A stretch of DNA of 64,000 bases, taken from positions 4,898,001 to 4,962,000 of the forward strand of contig NC_092040.1 in NCBI RefSeq assembly GCF_003086295.3. Direction: 5' to 3'. This stretch comes from Arachis hypogaea (lineage: Eukaryota > Streptophyta > Magnoliopsida > Fabales > Fabaceae). A program made the position numbers and the translations under genes. Below, piece by piece: positions 36,613 to 49,263 of the stretch; the stretch's first letter is position 1; each line of letters begins with the position of its first letter. Under the pieces are notes generated by a model. The model had not been told where the DNA came from, did no database searches, and was given only the letters and a program-made list of their open reading frames with translations.

Positions 36613-37900
36613 CAGTGGCGGAGCTTAGGAAAATTTTGTTGGGAGGCCAAATTTTTTTTAATACAAAATATATAATAATAAAATGAACATTACTCATACT
36701 ATCCAGAATAACCATCTGGATACCATGGATAATAAACATCTTATGTCATAAAACCACTCATCCCAAAAACTTAAGCTAATTTTAAGGTTCACCAAAGATC
36801 GAACTCTTGACCTTTCGGATTTATAACTCTAATACTATATCATGAACCCACTCATCCCAAAAGCATAACTTGACAAGACAATGTAACACTAATGGTCATA
36901 TCTCTAATACTTCCTAAACCTCCATTGTACACATTGTACGCTTAAGTCATTGGCTCCCTATAATTTCTCTAATAAAATTAAATTGAAGTTTTGTTAAGAA
37001 TATTTTAATTTTTTTTATCTAATAAACGAGTGATACTTTAAATTATTTTTTGAGAAATATTTAGTCAAATATGTTAGTTCTCAACAAGTTTTATTAACTA
37101 AATCGGTTTCTAATTAAATTTTTATTTCGTTAGACAAATTAATCCGCATATTAAATTATTGTCTATATAAAATGGCTAATTTAAAAATTTTAAAAATTCT
37201 TAACGTTATTTTGGCTTTATAAAATAATAACATATTGATTTGTCAAACTTTTTTTTACCAAAATTTGATGTTAGTACTGATATGTTCAATAAAAATAAAA
37301 AATGAAAAAGTTTGAACAACCAATATTTTTATTAAAATTTGGCCAGCACTTAATTAGTAAAAGAAAACTGAATAATTTTACACTATTAGATATAATTTTA
37401 TACCATTAAAAATATTATTGATGGCTAATTAATAGTTACAAATCACAAAAACTGCTAGCTTTCTAACACTCCTCATAAAAAATTATAGAATGATTAAGTG
37501 ATTAAATTTTGTTAAAGATCAAATTATTTAACTAAAAATTTTTTTAAGACTGATTTGACATTACTCTTTAATAAATACATTAAAAACTTAATTTTTAGTT
37601 ATTTAATAAAAAAATTGTTCTTTCGAAATCTTTTTAAATATAGCACTTATTATTTTATTAGTTAAATCATCAAGTTATTTATATATTTCGAGATATAATT
37701 TAAAAAAATAATTATAAAAATGGTGGAGAATAGAATTTAAACCTACAAAATTATAAAAGAAAAATCTAATTTTAATATGTTAACCAAAATAATTATAAAG
37801 ATTTTTGTTCTACCAAATATATAACTAATAATTTTTAAAATTTTGGGGAGCCATAAGTCCATAATTAACCACCCATTACCATAACTAAGATCCGCCCCTG
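36613..37900. mobile_element. non-autonomous hAT-like element
   Basis: Left end CAGTGGCGGAGCTTAGGAAA matches the reverse complement of the right end, CAGGGGCGGATCTTAGTTAT, at most positions. Flanks GGCCAAAG and CTGCAAAG are only partly alike, as expected for an old 8-bp duplication. No transposase frame inside. 36690-36960 resembles 38570-38790 (words such as CCAAAAACTTAAGCTAATTT), an independent repeat. Confidence 0.65.
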
Positions 37901-38946
37901 CTGCAAAGTTATAAGGTTTTCATCAGATTCTACTCAATTTTTATCCAAAAGTATGTAGAAAGAGTAAATATCAACTGTCATTTTCAAAATTTATCCCCAA
38001 CAAATGAAGCATACATCAATTAAACATTTTTCTGTTTCAAGTTTTTGGATTTCAATAATCTCTTTTTATGGTGTGTTTGTCTCTTTTTTTTTTTTAATCT
38101 TTATTCCCTATGATCTTTATGAATTATTGACATCATGATGCAAACACAAAGAAAAAGATATATTGAAAAAAGTTTTTCGTGCATGAAAATATTTTTAGAA
38201 AATAATTTAAATTTAGTTAAAAAAAAAATAGCTTATAATAACATTGTAATATTTTTTATGTAAATTAGAAACTAGAATGACTTGAATTTATCTATATTTT
38301 TATTTGTTAACATTTTTTTTAATAAAAAATTATACTTTTTTAGATTTGATATAAAAAAAAAAACTTATTTTTTCTTTAGTTTTAGATTTAATATTTTTTC
38401 ATTAGTACATTGATTATTTACATGATTAAAAATAATTAATTAAATTATTTTATACAATATTTATCTACATCTTAATTATTATTTTTAGATGATATCTTTA
38501 GTCTAATACCCTTACAAATTAACAACTTATGGTTATCGAATAGACAAGGGATATATGCTCAAGAATTTATAAAGAATATTATTAGGAAATCAATAGTCTA
38601 AATATGTAATGGATTATTAATATTTATATTATCTAGAATAATTATCCAAATATTAGGAATAATAAACATTTCAGGTTATAAAATCAGTCATTCCAAAAAT
38701 TTAAATTGATTTTGGAGTTCATCAAGAATCAATTTTTTGACTTTTCAGATCTAGAGTTCTAATATCATATCATAATACCCTACATTGTACAAATATTTCA
38801 TTAACTTCCCATACTTTTTCATTTATAAATAAATAATGTCCATTATCAGCATATAATGTACTTAACAGTTAACATCCCTTAAATAGGATGCAATTAACTT
38901 TAAAAAAATAAAAATAAAAAGAACACATACGAAAAACTAAAAAAAT
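37901..38946. other. intergenic, downstream of the ERF gene
   Basis: Holds the ERF 3' untranslated region. 38570-38790 is a diverged copy of the repeat at 36690-36960. No gene. Confidence 0.4.
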
Positions 38947-39720
38947 TCACACAACCATAAGCTGTGGAAATCCGAACGCCGGGTGGGGAGATAACGGCGA
39001 TAACGGTGGCACACTGAAAATACCAGTTACGTCAGCGTCCCAAAAGCCAGTCCAACTAGACGGCGTTAACGGAATATCTCTTACACCACTAACGTCAGAT
39101 GATTCCTCCATCTTCTCCTTCTTGACGACCGGCTTCTCCTCCACCTCCTCCTCTTGACGGGGGCGCTTCCTGTCATCGGCGCCGGCTTCGAGAGGGAAGT
39201 TGAGGATGGCTTTTGAGCCGCGGAGCTTAAAGGCGGCGCGGTCGTAAGCCTTGGCGGCATCGATGGCGGTGTCGAATGTTCCAAGCCAGACTCTGGAGCC
39301 TCGCTTGTTAGGATCTCGAATCTCGGCGGCGTACTTTCCCCACGGTCTCTGTCTTACCCCTCTATAGTGCTTCTTCTTCTGTTGTTCGCTGCTCTTGGAA
39401 ATCTCCTTCTCCTCTCCGAATTGGATCCATTCGGTTTTCTTAGGGAGAGAGATTTGCAGAGACGGTTTTCGGTTCGACGAAGACGCCGATGAGTGCGGTT
39501 TGGATCTTGGCGTTTCTAGGTTGTTGACCACTTCGTTGCAGTTAAAGTATTGGTTGACCGAAGCAGAAGAAGAAGAGGAGGAGGAGGAGGAAGAAGAAGT
39601 AGTAGGGTTAGTTTGGTAAAATTGGAAGGAGAAGGAAGAGTTATGAGGAAGTGGTGAGAGTTCTCCAAGAAGATGAATTTTGATTTGATTGAGGGCAGAA
39701 AGTTCAGCTGGGTTCGCCAT
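38947..39720 (-). CDS. ethylene response factor, group IX (ERF1/ERF2/ERF13-like)
   Basis: Nuclear AP2/ERF transcription factor; group IX members bind GCC boxes and activate jasmonate/ethylene defence genes (family knowledge). Single exon, 257 residues. N-terminal third is Ser-rich (about ten Ser in a row at 42-51). The AP2 domain covers about residues 118-176: [48 protein letters not shown]; the DNA-contacting Arg and Trp residues and the ERF-type Ala and Asp of the AAEIRD block are intact. A basic stretch KRPRQ (184-188) may be a nuclear signal. C-terminal motifs [12 protein letters not shown] and [11 protein letters not shown] are typical of ERF1A/EREBP-2-type members, arguing against the ERF5/6 subgroup. 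Length and motifs complete. Confidence 0.95.
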   Translation of the reverse strand: MANPAELSALNQIKIHLLGELSPLPHNSSFSFQFYQTNPTTSSSSSSSSSSSASVNQYFNCNEVVNNLETPRSKPHSSASSSNRKPSLQISLPKKTEWIQFGEEKEISKSSEQQKKKHYRGVRQRPWGKYAAEIRDPNKRGSRVWLGTFDTAIDAAKAYDRAAFKLRGSKAILNFPLEAGADDRKRPRQEEEVEEKPVVKKEKMEESSDVSGVRDIPLTPSSWTGFWDADVTGIFSVPPLSPLSPHPAFGFPQLMVV

Positions 39721-39763
39721 AGTTTAAGTTTTTGAGTTTGAGTGGAAAAATGAGAGTATGTAT

Positions 39764-39772
39764 GTATATATA
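39764..39772 (-). promoter_or_regulatory. TATA box of the ERF gene
   Basis: CTATATATA on the minus strand about 45 bases upstream of the ATG at 39720, implying a very short leader if used. Confidence 0.5.
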
Positions 39773-39785
39773 GAGGCAAGGTCAT

Positions 39786-40379
39786 GGATGGATATGTGAT
39801 ATGTGAATGTGATGATTATTAATGTAAGTTTTAAAATTTCAAAGGATTGGTTGCTTTGTCAATGACGGAAACTCGAAGGAACCATCCTCTATCTCTATCG
39901 TCTATCCTTCTCTCAATTATTATGGAATTTTTATCCTACGCTACTCTCCACGTTACCTTGCTCTGCACCCTATCTATTCTTCTTTGACTTTCTTTGGGTT
40001 CATCCATGCACTCAGTACCCCATTCTTAATGCATTCTTGCCATTGCTTTAACCTGCCAACTCGAAAATAATATTATCATTATATATTATTAATCAAAATA
40101 TATCACATATACTTCTTTAATTATAATAAAACAAATTTTTTATTATATATTATACAACAATTATACTAAATTATATTAAAATTAATCATCAAAATCATTT
40201 ACTAGTATAAAATATATATTAAAATATAAAATACATTTTAAAAACAAATTAAATAATACATGTATTTTTCTGTATTGATTTGGCCTAGTCTATCAAGAAG
40301 CAGGGTCCACCTAACGAACCCGCGACTTGACCAGTCCCCAACATGCTTGAATGGCAAAATGTTCCTCACATGACACAAT
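39786..40379. other. ERF promoter region and partial MITE
   Basis: 39786-40080 is the upstream region of the ERF; no GCC box seen. 40155-40270 resembles the MITE at 36085-36248 and may be its left half. Confidence 0.4.
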
Positions 40380-40926
40380 TAGGGCTGACAATTCATACCT
40401 TATCCGCAGGTACCCAACTCGATTCAACCCGTTCGGATAGGGTAGGCTATCCTATCCGCTGCGGGTAGGGTAAGGTACAATCTGGATATGCCTGCGGGTA
40501 GGGTAGGATACGGGTTTAGGGTGTACCTTACCCTACCCTACCCTACCCGCACCTGATATATAACACATATTTTATAAAAATCTCTTTGTATAATGAAGGA
40601 AGTGAGAGTTGAACCCACAAGTGAACAACCACTAAAGTAGTTAGTTAATTTAGTAATTTAGAACATTAATTTTTTATTTTTTATGTTATTAATACGTATA
40701 AAATTCGAAATGATTGAATTTTATATTTACTTTGAAAAAATTTGATATTTCTGCGGGTAGGGTAGGGTAGGGTAGGGTTTAGAATTTTAAGGTGCGGGTA
40801 GGGTTAGGGTTGAGAGATTGTCAATCCGGGGGTAGAGTAGGGTAGAGTTTTAATAAAATTTTCAACCCGCGGGTAGGGTTAGGGTAGTATCCAAACCCTA
40901 CCCTACCCTACCCATTGCCAGTCCTA
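40380..40926. mobile_element. hAT-type MITE (GGGTAGGGTAGG family), complete
   Basis: Ends TAGGGCTGACAAT and ATTGCCAGTCCTA are inverted repeats; perfect 8-bp target duplication GACACAAT at 40372-40379 and 40927-40934. GGGTAGGGTAGG repeats lie near both ends. Relatives at 2446-2972 and 47012-47503. Confidence 0.93.
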
Positions 40927-41242
40927 GACACAATTCCCTTACAGCTAGCAGAAGTTTTTAGACAATTAGGCCCAAATAGAAGGACCCACCCGATAAAAAA
41001 GAATAAAAGAGAGAGACCTACCTCTCTCCTGAGGTACATCACTATAATCCTAATTAGCCGTCTTATCATACGGACTCTTACTTTGATATCAGAGTGTCCT
41101 TGCAAATGGTCTTACCCGCCAATCACTGACGGATCTAGAAAATTTTGGTAGTGGGGGCAAAATTTATATTTTTGGTGATTGAACATAACACAAAGAAAAA
41201 AGATCTAAGAGAAAGAGTAGCACTCCTCTCTAATAATAATGT

Positions 41243-43160
41243 CTAAATTATTAGGAGCAGTAACCACTCTAAATACACCTGCTTGTTTAAAGCAGCAGTC
41301 TTAGCCATTAAATCAGCCGCTCTGTTTGTTGTGCGCTGGATGAGAACTAAAGTAGCTGTCCAATTGCGTTGGAGCATCTCTTTGATTTTGTCAAGTAGAT
41401 CAGAGTCATTCCTAATCATGTTGGTTGTGCCTCGCGAAACAAGAAGAAACGCATCAAGATTATCAGTTTCACAGATGACCTCTTTGCACTCGTAATCCCA
41501 AACCATAACAAGCCCTCTCCAAATAGCATGAAGCTCACAACAGAGAACACTAGAAAGAGGTATACTGGCAGATAGGGGTGGAAAAGGGCCAGACGGCCTG
41601 CCAGGGGCCTGCAGCCTGGCCTGTGTTTGGCCTGGCCTAGCCTGGCCTGTTATAAAATAGGCACATGTCCAAACTCTTTTAAAAGTCTTAATACATTAAT
41701 AGGTCAGGCCCAAGCTTACTAATTAGCCTTATAGGCCTGTCAGGCCTGCCTGAACCTGTTAAAATATAATTAAATATATAAATAATTATTTATTATTAAT
41801 AAAATTATGAGATATTTTAAATTTATTATATTTTATTATAAATATTTTTGTATATTTTAAATATGTTAAAAGTTTAAATTTTTTTATAAATATTAAATAT
41901 ATGACATATTACATATAACTATTTTTATTAAAAATAATTTTTTAAAATAATATTTTTTTTGTAAAAAAAATTATCAGGCCTTTCAACAGGCTTCAGGCCA
42001 GGTCAGGCTGAATAACAGGGCAGGCCTAGTACTTTATAAAGAGCTTATAACATGCTATAGGCCAGGCTCAGGCCAATCAACTGTATGACAGGCCAGGCTG
42101 TTAAGAGCAAAGCCTGGCCTGGCCTAGCCTATTTCCACCCCTACTGGCAGAACAACCTTTTATCCAAATTTCCATGCTGTCTCTAATAATACATTCAAAA
42201 TCAGCTAATTGCTCATTTTCAAAAACGCTTGCATCGCAGTTCACTTTATAAACATTCATTGGAGGTGGTTCCCAATTATATTTCAAAGAAGAAGGAATAA
42301 TATGTTTTTGGTTGGTAACAACATTAGAGAAATCTCGAGCAACATGTTTAACCATGTGAACAATTTTCTCCTTACTCCATGTATCCTCTTGATGGAAGAT
42401 GTCATTGTTCCTATCCCTCCAAATCCACCAAAAGGCCGCTGCAAAGAGAAACTCATTTTTGTTGAGGTTAGAACGAATCCAAGACACAAAATCTAAACTA
42501 GAGTCCTTAGCGGTCGTTCCCAAATTTAAGCTAATCCAAATCTGACGAGCTTTTTGGCAAGTCCTAAAGCAGTGGTTAATATCCTCTTGAGTAAGATAAC
42601 ATCTCTGACAAAAATCAGAAGTAGCAAGACCTCTTTGAAAGCGGTAACTAGCTATAGAAACTCCTTGTTGAGGCAAAGCCAGAGCAGACACTTTATCTTC
42701 TCCGGTATTCTCAAGCGCCAAAGCCAAAGCCAATTTTCGTTATCATTCCAGCCAAATTTCTTCTTCAATAGCCATTCATACCCGCTTTTAGTCGAGTAGG
42801 TAAGAGTATTTGAGTTTGTCCAAAACCAACCTGTTTTATCTCCTGCCTGCTTGATAGGATCAAAGAGCATCAAATCAAGTTTAGCTTCTTCCAGAATAAT
42901 TGTGCAAAGAATATCTCACCGCCAATGCCCATGGTGCCAGACATCTTCTAACTTCAAGTGAGAATCAGAAATATGCACAAAAGGAATTAAAGGAGCTAGC
43001 GTTCCACATGGTCGCCAAGCATAATACCAAAAGGATTGAGACATCCTGCCTGTACACCAATCAAAACCATCACGAAGCTTTTCTATTGTATTATAAATCG
43101 CCCGCCAAGTGCTTGAAACATATATTACTAAATAATTATTTAGAAATTCACTTCCCAACG
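41243..43160 (-). pseudogene. LINE reverse transcriptase/RNase H remnant, 5'-truncated, split by a MITE
   Basis: 3' part of the ORF2 of a plant L1-type non-LTR retrotransposon. From 43160 downward: WCTGRMSQSFWYYAWRP (end of the reverse transcriptase region), the zf-RVT segment (WLWLWRLRIPEKIKCLLWLC; FCQRCYLTQEDINHCFRTC), then RNase H with NCDAS (first acidic residue). The domain is interrupted by the MITE at 41573-42143 and resumes SVLCCELHAIWRG (second acidic residue) and ETDNLDAF (third), ending near 41243. Frameshifts occur near 42670 and 42880. The fingers and palm of the polymerase are missing. Confidence 0.85.
41573..42143. mobile_element. hAT-type MITE inserted in the LINE RNase H domain
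   Basis: Ends TAGGGGTGGAAA and TTTCCACCCCTA; perfect 8-bp target duplication CTGGCAGA at 41565-41572 and 42144-42151. Same family as 23131-23653 and 30730-31253. Confidence 0.95.
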
Positions 43161-43619
43161 CAATTAGAAGTCGACTCTTATTGATATTTATAGTTAAAAA
43201 GTTCTTTCAATTAATACAGTTGCTATGCAAAAATTAAAACTAATTTAAAAAAAAGATAAATAATATTCTTTTGAGTTGATTTTTAAAAAAGAACACTAAT
43301 TTTGTTTAAATTTGAGAATTAATGATTCTAACGAATTTCTAATATAAAGTTTATAAATTGAAGTACCAAAAACCAAGTAAAAAATTATTATGGGATCAAA
43401 TTTAATAATCTAATGGGGGCAAATAAATATTATTATCATATAGTACTCAAAAAAATTTCAAATCGTAGTGGGGGCGCTTGCCCCCATGCCACTATACATA
43501 GAACAGTCCCTGCCGCCAATCAACCAACGATTCGTAGACGCAGCATTCATTTCAGCTTTACATTCAGGTCCAATTTTCATCCCCAACGCTTTCTCACCAA
43601 CCGATTCAACGAACTAGCA

Positions 43620-43860
43620 AATGGCTAATTTTGGTGGCTAATTTTAGTATACAAATAGCATTTTTGATTATACAAATACAACTATACTTGATATACACTA
43701 AAATTAGTTATCAGAATCAAATATTAATATAGAATACATATTAAAATACAAAATATAAATTAAAAATAAGTTAAACTATACGTTACTTACGTATAAATAT
43801 AATACAAAAATATTATTTATACACTAAATTAAAATTAGTCATCGAATATTTATCTATATA
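43620..43860. mobile_element. fragments of the 164-bp AT-rich MITE family
   Basis: TTTTAGTATACAAATAGCAT at 43643-43662 matches the right end of the element at 36085-36248, and GATATACACTAAAATTAG at 43691 onward matches its left end, so two partial copies abut. Confidence 0.6.
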
Positions 43861-46800
43861 TATTTATATTAGTATTTATTAATTTTATAATAATTATATA
43901 ATTTTATATGTAATAAATATATAACTATAAATACTATATGTATAAAATTATAAATATTGAGTTACTAACTTTGATTATTGTCTCTCCGGGATTAATGACA
44001 CTTTATATCACTTGAAAATAGAGCTTACTAAATGCTTTTCTGCCTTTGAAGTTGAAGTAGGACATTCAGTTCTAGTAATAAATTGGGTGATTAAACATTT
44101 GTTTATAAATAATGTATACATAACAAGTCATACGTAATCATTTATATATACTATATGAAAAAAGTTAGGTAACAAAAAATTTTTAATCATAATTAGTCAA
44201 AATTTTTTATAATTTATTTTATTTATGTAATATAATAATAGTTTTATTTTTTATTTTACTCTTTTATCAATCCACTTATCATATTTTTATCAGTTCTATT
44301 TATTAATGACATTAATTATAATATCATATTTCTTATTATTAGATATTCTTGTAATCAATATTTAATATTTTTTTATAATTTGATTTTTATAAGAATACAA
44401 TAAAGACTAATAATAATTATTATAAAGAACAGTAATGATAATTTGTATTAAATGAATTAATTGTAATTGATTTTTTATTTTTGTTAAGTCATTTATCATC
44501 ATTCAATGGAGATAAAAAACTTGAAAGCTATCCTAATATGATTTTGTTTTTGTTAATTCAATTATTTTTATTTAAAATTTACAACTCTAATACCATTGCA
44601 AGCACAATTAGAAATTTAGAATAGGCCAAAGAATTTTACAAGGAGTCATCTTTATCATTGTAAATAATATGTCAATTGAATTCGACCTTAATACAGTATT
44701 TATGGTAGAAGGTGTTGATGAAGAATTTGAACAACAGACAGACTCACCCGACGAGGTTATTGTCAGTCAACCAATTTTTGAGAATATGAAAAATCACACT
44801 AGTTTTGATGAGGTATGATAATAAACCGATTTTTTTTAGTATTTTTATGTGTATTTATAATTATATTATACTACTATATTCATACACATAACATTCATAC
44901 GTTTATATACATAACATCCATAATTACATACAACTAACATCTAAAAGTTAAATTCATATTTATTAGATATTACAACCATACACATATCATTTTTTAGTTA
45001 TTGCGTAAGTAACTATTAAATTAACACAAATATTTTTAAATTTTATCATAATTAAATTTAAAAAATGTCAAATTCTTAAATTAATTTATTCAATTGATAA
45101 ATTTACTCATAACATCCATAAATTTATCCACATAACATCTATAATTTCATATTAATGACATCCATAATTTATACTCATAATATTCATAATTTCATACCTA
45201 TGATGTCTATAATTAATAAATTTTTATAATTAATATTAGCAAATTTTAAATTATACGTCTTATTATATTCTTCAAATTATCTCATATGTGCACTAGTAGG
45301 TCGTAATTTTAATTATTTTAATATTTTTTAAATATTCATATGTATGCTTATTTATTGATTTTAATATGACGAGTTAATAATTATTTTTTAAAAATTATTT
45401 TTAAATTTTTGTTTATATTTTATATTTTATTTTTTAGTTTTTAATAGTGTATATGTAAAATATAAGTTGTATAGTAGAAGTTGTTAAAATTTTTTAATTA
45501 TTTAACTTTTATAATTTTTGCAGAGAATTATTGCATTTAATGGATAATAATGTGATTGAAAAATATTAGGGATTTGATTTGAGAAAAACTGAAATTAATT
45601 TTGGAAAGAACATTAACAACTCTAAACATGCAGCAAAATGATAGATAATAAGAAAGATAAGTGATAAGAAAGTGTATGTCACTTACTTATTAAGAGAATT
45701 ATGAGTACGTAATAATCCAAGCATTGAATATAATTGAAATCGCTAAGTAGTGATAATTACGTAATGTATCTCGTGGGCTACGTTAGTTGTAGAATATATA
45801 GGGGCAGGGACATTTTGTTGCTGTGTTTAAGAATTGGTGAAACTTTTACTCCAATTTTGCAACTTGCAAGCAAAGAATTGGGTTGTTAGTGACAGTTTTA
45901 TTTTATTGATTTATTTATAGTGTCACGATTTGTATTCCTTATCTTGAGACATTAATAAACGGATTGAATGGTTGGAAAGTCAAATAACTTTTACCAGCGG
46001 GTCAGATAAATAATTCACTCTGGACACATATGCAGAGGCAGATAAATACATAGTTTGAAGGTTCCATAAACCGTGTATGTCAACACATTGATGATATTCA
46101 TCAAATTCTATATGAATTTATTTTGGGGTTACGTCATTTGAATATGCATTCGTAGACTCTGGAAATTGAATGGATATGTACAAGTAAATGCTCTAGAACC
46201 TGCCATCTAACTTGCTATAAAAGCGCTTTAATTCTAATCTGTGTCATGTAGTGATGAAGAACAAGAACAATACATACATAAGGAAAAAATTTATATATAT
46301 GCATATACAATTGTATGCTAACTAATAAGTATCAACTGATGATAATTAGAGCTAGAAGATGATCAATTCTGTTGTAAGGAGTTAGAAGATTTAATTCCTA
46401 CTTTGTAATCAGATTCTGTCACAACTTCGTTTCACTAAACTCTTATCTCTAATAAATTGAGTCCTCGGCTTCTCATAAGATAGGGTCTAACGTTTTTATT
46501 TCTCTTTTAAATGATCGAAGGGTTCTGAATTAGTCAATGATTGACTGGTTATATGATCTCATGAACCGTCCTTGTCTTTTATATATGTCAAGCCTCTTGG
46601 ATGTTTCAACCGCTCAATTCTTAATTAATATATATTTAAGAAAGGGCCAAAAGCAAATAGAATTGTATTGTTAATTTAGTAGTTAATTAATATGTGATAG
46701 TGTTAGAAAAATAATAAAAAATCAGTCAAAACAGTTTAAATTTATCTTATTTAATATTTATTAATTTATATAATTAATAAATATTAAATAAAATAAATTT

Positions 46801-47011
46801 AGACCATTTGAATTTTTTTTTATTATCTTTCAAATATTATATTGATTAATGTGCATGGGATCAATGGAAGATGCTTGTTTATTCATGCTGGAATAATTCC
46901 CTTCCAAACACTCCAAAACATAGGGGGGCGGGGATGGAATCTACGATTAATTAAGCCCTTGACATAGTCCTAATCATTCATCTTGTACCTTCACAGCCCT
47001 TGTGAGGTAAT
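43861..47011. other. AT-rich intergenic DNA
   Basis: No gene or complete element recognised except the short frame at 44669-44812, listed separately. Confidence 0.4.
44669..44812 (+). CDS. possible orphan first exon, 48 codons
   Basis: An ATG in an otherwise very AT-rich, stop-filled stretch opens an acidic frame with balanced composition (MSIEFDLNTVFMVEGVDEEF; later TDSPDEVIVSQP). It ends at GAG followed by GTATGA, a good donor that is also an in-frame stop if unspliced. No downstream exon was found. It may be the first exon of a decayed FAR1-type or other transposase gene; this is a guess. Confidence 0.3.
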
Positions 47012-47503
47012 TAGGGGTGACAATATATATCTAATTCGGGTGTATCTAATTTTATTTTATTCAAATGGGTTACGTTGTCAATTTGTTTGATGCAGGTAAA
47101 GTTGACTGTATAGCTAATTTGAATGCAGACTGAAATTTAATTTTTACCTGCTTAATCTGTATTTTATATATATACAATATTATATTATAATATTTTATTT
47201 ATGTTTGTATTATTAATTTAAATAAAGATTTTTATGTCGAATTGAACATTTGATGGTTATGTTATTTATAAGACAATTGTGTTGTTTGTATTGAATTTTT
47301 AATTTGTATATTTATTAGATTATATAATAATATTACATATTTGTAAAACTTGCGAGTAGGGTCAAATATCTGCGGTAGAGTTAGGGTTGGGTTGTTTTCA
47401 ATTCACATGTAAAAAATGATTGAATTTTCATAACAAATTCAATCTACGGATAAAATTAGGATTGGATTCAAAGTCTACCCTACTCTACTCATTGCCATCT
47501 CTA
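47012..47503. mobile_element. hAT-type MITE, diverged (GGGTAGGGTAGG family)
   Basis: Ends TAGGGGTGACAAT and ATTGCCATCTCTA are inverted repeats with mismatches; the interior shares CTGCGG and AGGGTTAGG-type words with 40380-40926. Flanking 8-mers are only half alike, so it is old. Confidence 0.7.
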
Positions 47504-48954
47504 AAAATTATCCTTTTCTGTTTGAAGTTCTTAAAACTTTTTCATACCTAAACTAAGTATTAAATTTTTTAATAAGGTAAGATCGGTTCAGGATTATGAA
47601 ATCTTTTTCTATCAAATAGAAAGCACTATTTTAAAAAATATATTTTTAAGTAATTTTTTCATAAGAAAATAAATTTAAAAAGTCTTTTTTTTTTGTCTTA
47701 AAAGTCTTTTCTGTTCAACATAGTCTTCATAAGGTTTTAGTCATAAATTCATGGATTCATTTTTGTTGTTACAAATTTTGGATCTTTTTAAAGGCCCAAT
47801 CATAATCCACACTTTTTGAAGGCCCAACTCAGACACCCTAGGGTCCAATTAGTGTATAGCTAGCCAAACTAATGTAAGCAGATGACTAGATGAGGTTTGG
47901 CAACAGCGGACATCCAGTTTAGATGGCATATTTGTATGCCTCTTGAATGTTGTATTTGGATTCAAAATCCTAGTTAAGGTTGGATGAAGTTTAAAAATTC
48001 CATAGTATGTGTAAATGGATTAGTGTGTAAATACTAAATAGTGTATAATAACACAAAAAAAAAAAAAAAACAAAATGAAATGTAGGAATATAGAAAATAG
48101 TGACAAAGGTGTTTGCCTCAAACTAAGCCACACCAGGTTAATGTGTGTGTGTGTGTTTTAATATAAAAAAAAAAAAGAAAAACAAGTAGATTTGTTGATC
48201 TCTATACACTAAACATGAATTTAACTCATGTAGTGGAATATAAGAATTCATATATAATTGTGTGTATTTATATAGATAAATGGTAAGTTTGTTAGGTAAT
48301 ACTTAAAATTGAGAGTTGTTAAATTTATCTAAAAATAACTAATGTAATAGTTGGCTTATTCATCTAATTGCCACAATGTTACAAGGTAATGACTTTGTGA
48401 GAAGATGGAAAACCTGTCACTATTTTCAAATTATTATTAATAAACCATTACATTAAAACATATCAGTGATTTTTAATCAAAATAATAGAGATAAATATCA
48501 AGAAGGAAAACATAAATAATGACGCAATATTGTTAGCATGTATCATTTATATGTGATATAAAATATATATCAAATAAAGTTTAATAAATTTGACAAAAAA
48601 AATTAGCTAATTGTGAACGATTGACAAAAGGAAATTCCATCTTTAAATAAATATTTTTATCAAGTATACTCATTGTTATGTATGTAATATTTAATTCTCT
48701 ATTATCAAAGTCACAGTTCTAAATTATTGTTCATAAATCATAATAACTATTATAATCATTTAAATTATTAATTATGGTATGGTTAGATACAAGATTCATC
48801 TCCTACGTAATTTATAAGTCATAATTAATTTAAATTGATTAAGTAGTTAATTTATTTATTTGCTATTTTAAGCAAATATAAAAAATTTATTTTTTTTATA
48901 TATAGAGTAATTTATTATTAACAATAAACAAACTTTGAAATACAAGTTATAATC
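47504..48954. other. AT-rich intergenic DNA
   Basis: Poly-A tract at 48053-48071 and a short GT repeat at 48143. No gene seen. Confidence 0.4.
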
Positions 48955-49263
48955 ATATATGAAAAAAACACTTTTTTAGTGTCTATTTATTTATTTTTAA
49001 CGACAATAAAAAATTAAAAATAACCGCTAATATATTTACTAACAATTAGATATTAGTCTTTTTATATTTTATTGCTAAAAAATTTTGATAGTAATTATAT
49101 ATTTGTCGGTAATAAAAACTTTTTAATATTATAAAAAATATATAATTGTCACTATAAAATATAGTAATAATGGTAAATATATAATTGTCGCAAAAGTATA
49201 AATTAAACAAGACATGTAATATAATGACCATTATATTATTGCTACTAAAAATATTTTTGTTAT
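48955..49263. mobile_element. possible CACTA-type terminal region
   Basis: Repeated short words (AATATATAATTGTC, ATTGCTA) lead to an edge reading ATATTTTTGTTATAGCG, similar to the subterminal repeats and ...TTGTAGTG ends of plant CACTA elements. The opposite end was not found; CACTACAATAA at 52052 could be an unrelated counterpart. Confidence 0.3.

Larger units (their letters stand above)
41124..43512. mobile_element. hAT-like element containing a LINE fragment
   Basis: Perfect 8-bp flanking repeat CCGCCAAT at 41116-41123 and 43513-43520. Ends CACTGACGGATCTAG and, in reverse complement, CAGGGACTGTTCTATG are moderately similar; both edges carry GTGGGGGC words and resemble the element at 36613-37900. 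No hAT transposase seen; the interior is mostly LINE sequence. Confidence 0.75.
40271..43619. mobile_element. possible solo gypsy LTR, split by two hAT insertions
   Basis: With the elements at 40380-40926 and 41124-43512 removed, the remaining 40271-43619 sequence (GGCCTAGTCTATCAAGAAGC, TACCTCTCTCCTGAGGTACA, TATCAGAGTGTCCTTGCAAA, CATTTCAGCTTTACATTCAG) resembles LTRs of Arachis gypsy elements as I recall them. It begins TG and ends CA, and lies between what look like two halves of the 36085-type MITE. No target duplication could be confirmed. Confidence 0.4.

Noticed and set aside
36690..38790. Possible tRNA-derived SINE pair (36690-36960 and 38570-38790, B-box-like GAGTTCGATC on the minus strand)
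   Set aside because: The two copies are related, but A box, poly-A tail and target duplications could not be shown, so they are mentioned only as a diverged repeat.
39395..39619. Glu-rich frame on the plus strand over the ERF gene, and Ser/Leu-rich frame at 39516-39785
   Set aside because: Shadows of the serine run in the ERF coding sequence, which has full domain support.
40430..40910. GGGTAGGGTAGG repeats resembling telomeric DNA
   Set aside because: The plant telomere unit is TTTAGGG; these are internal repeats of a hAT MITE with its own target duplication.
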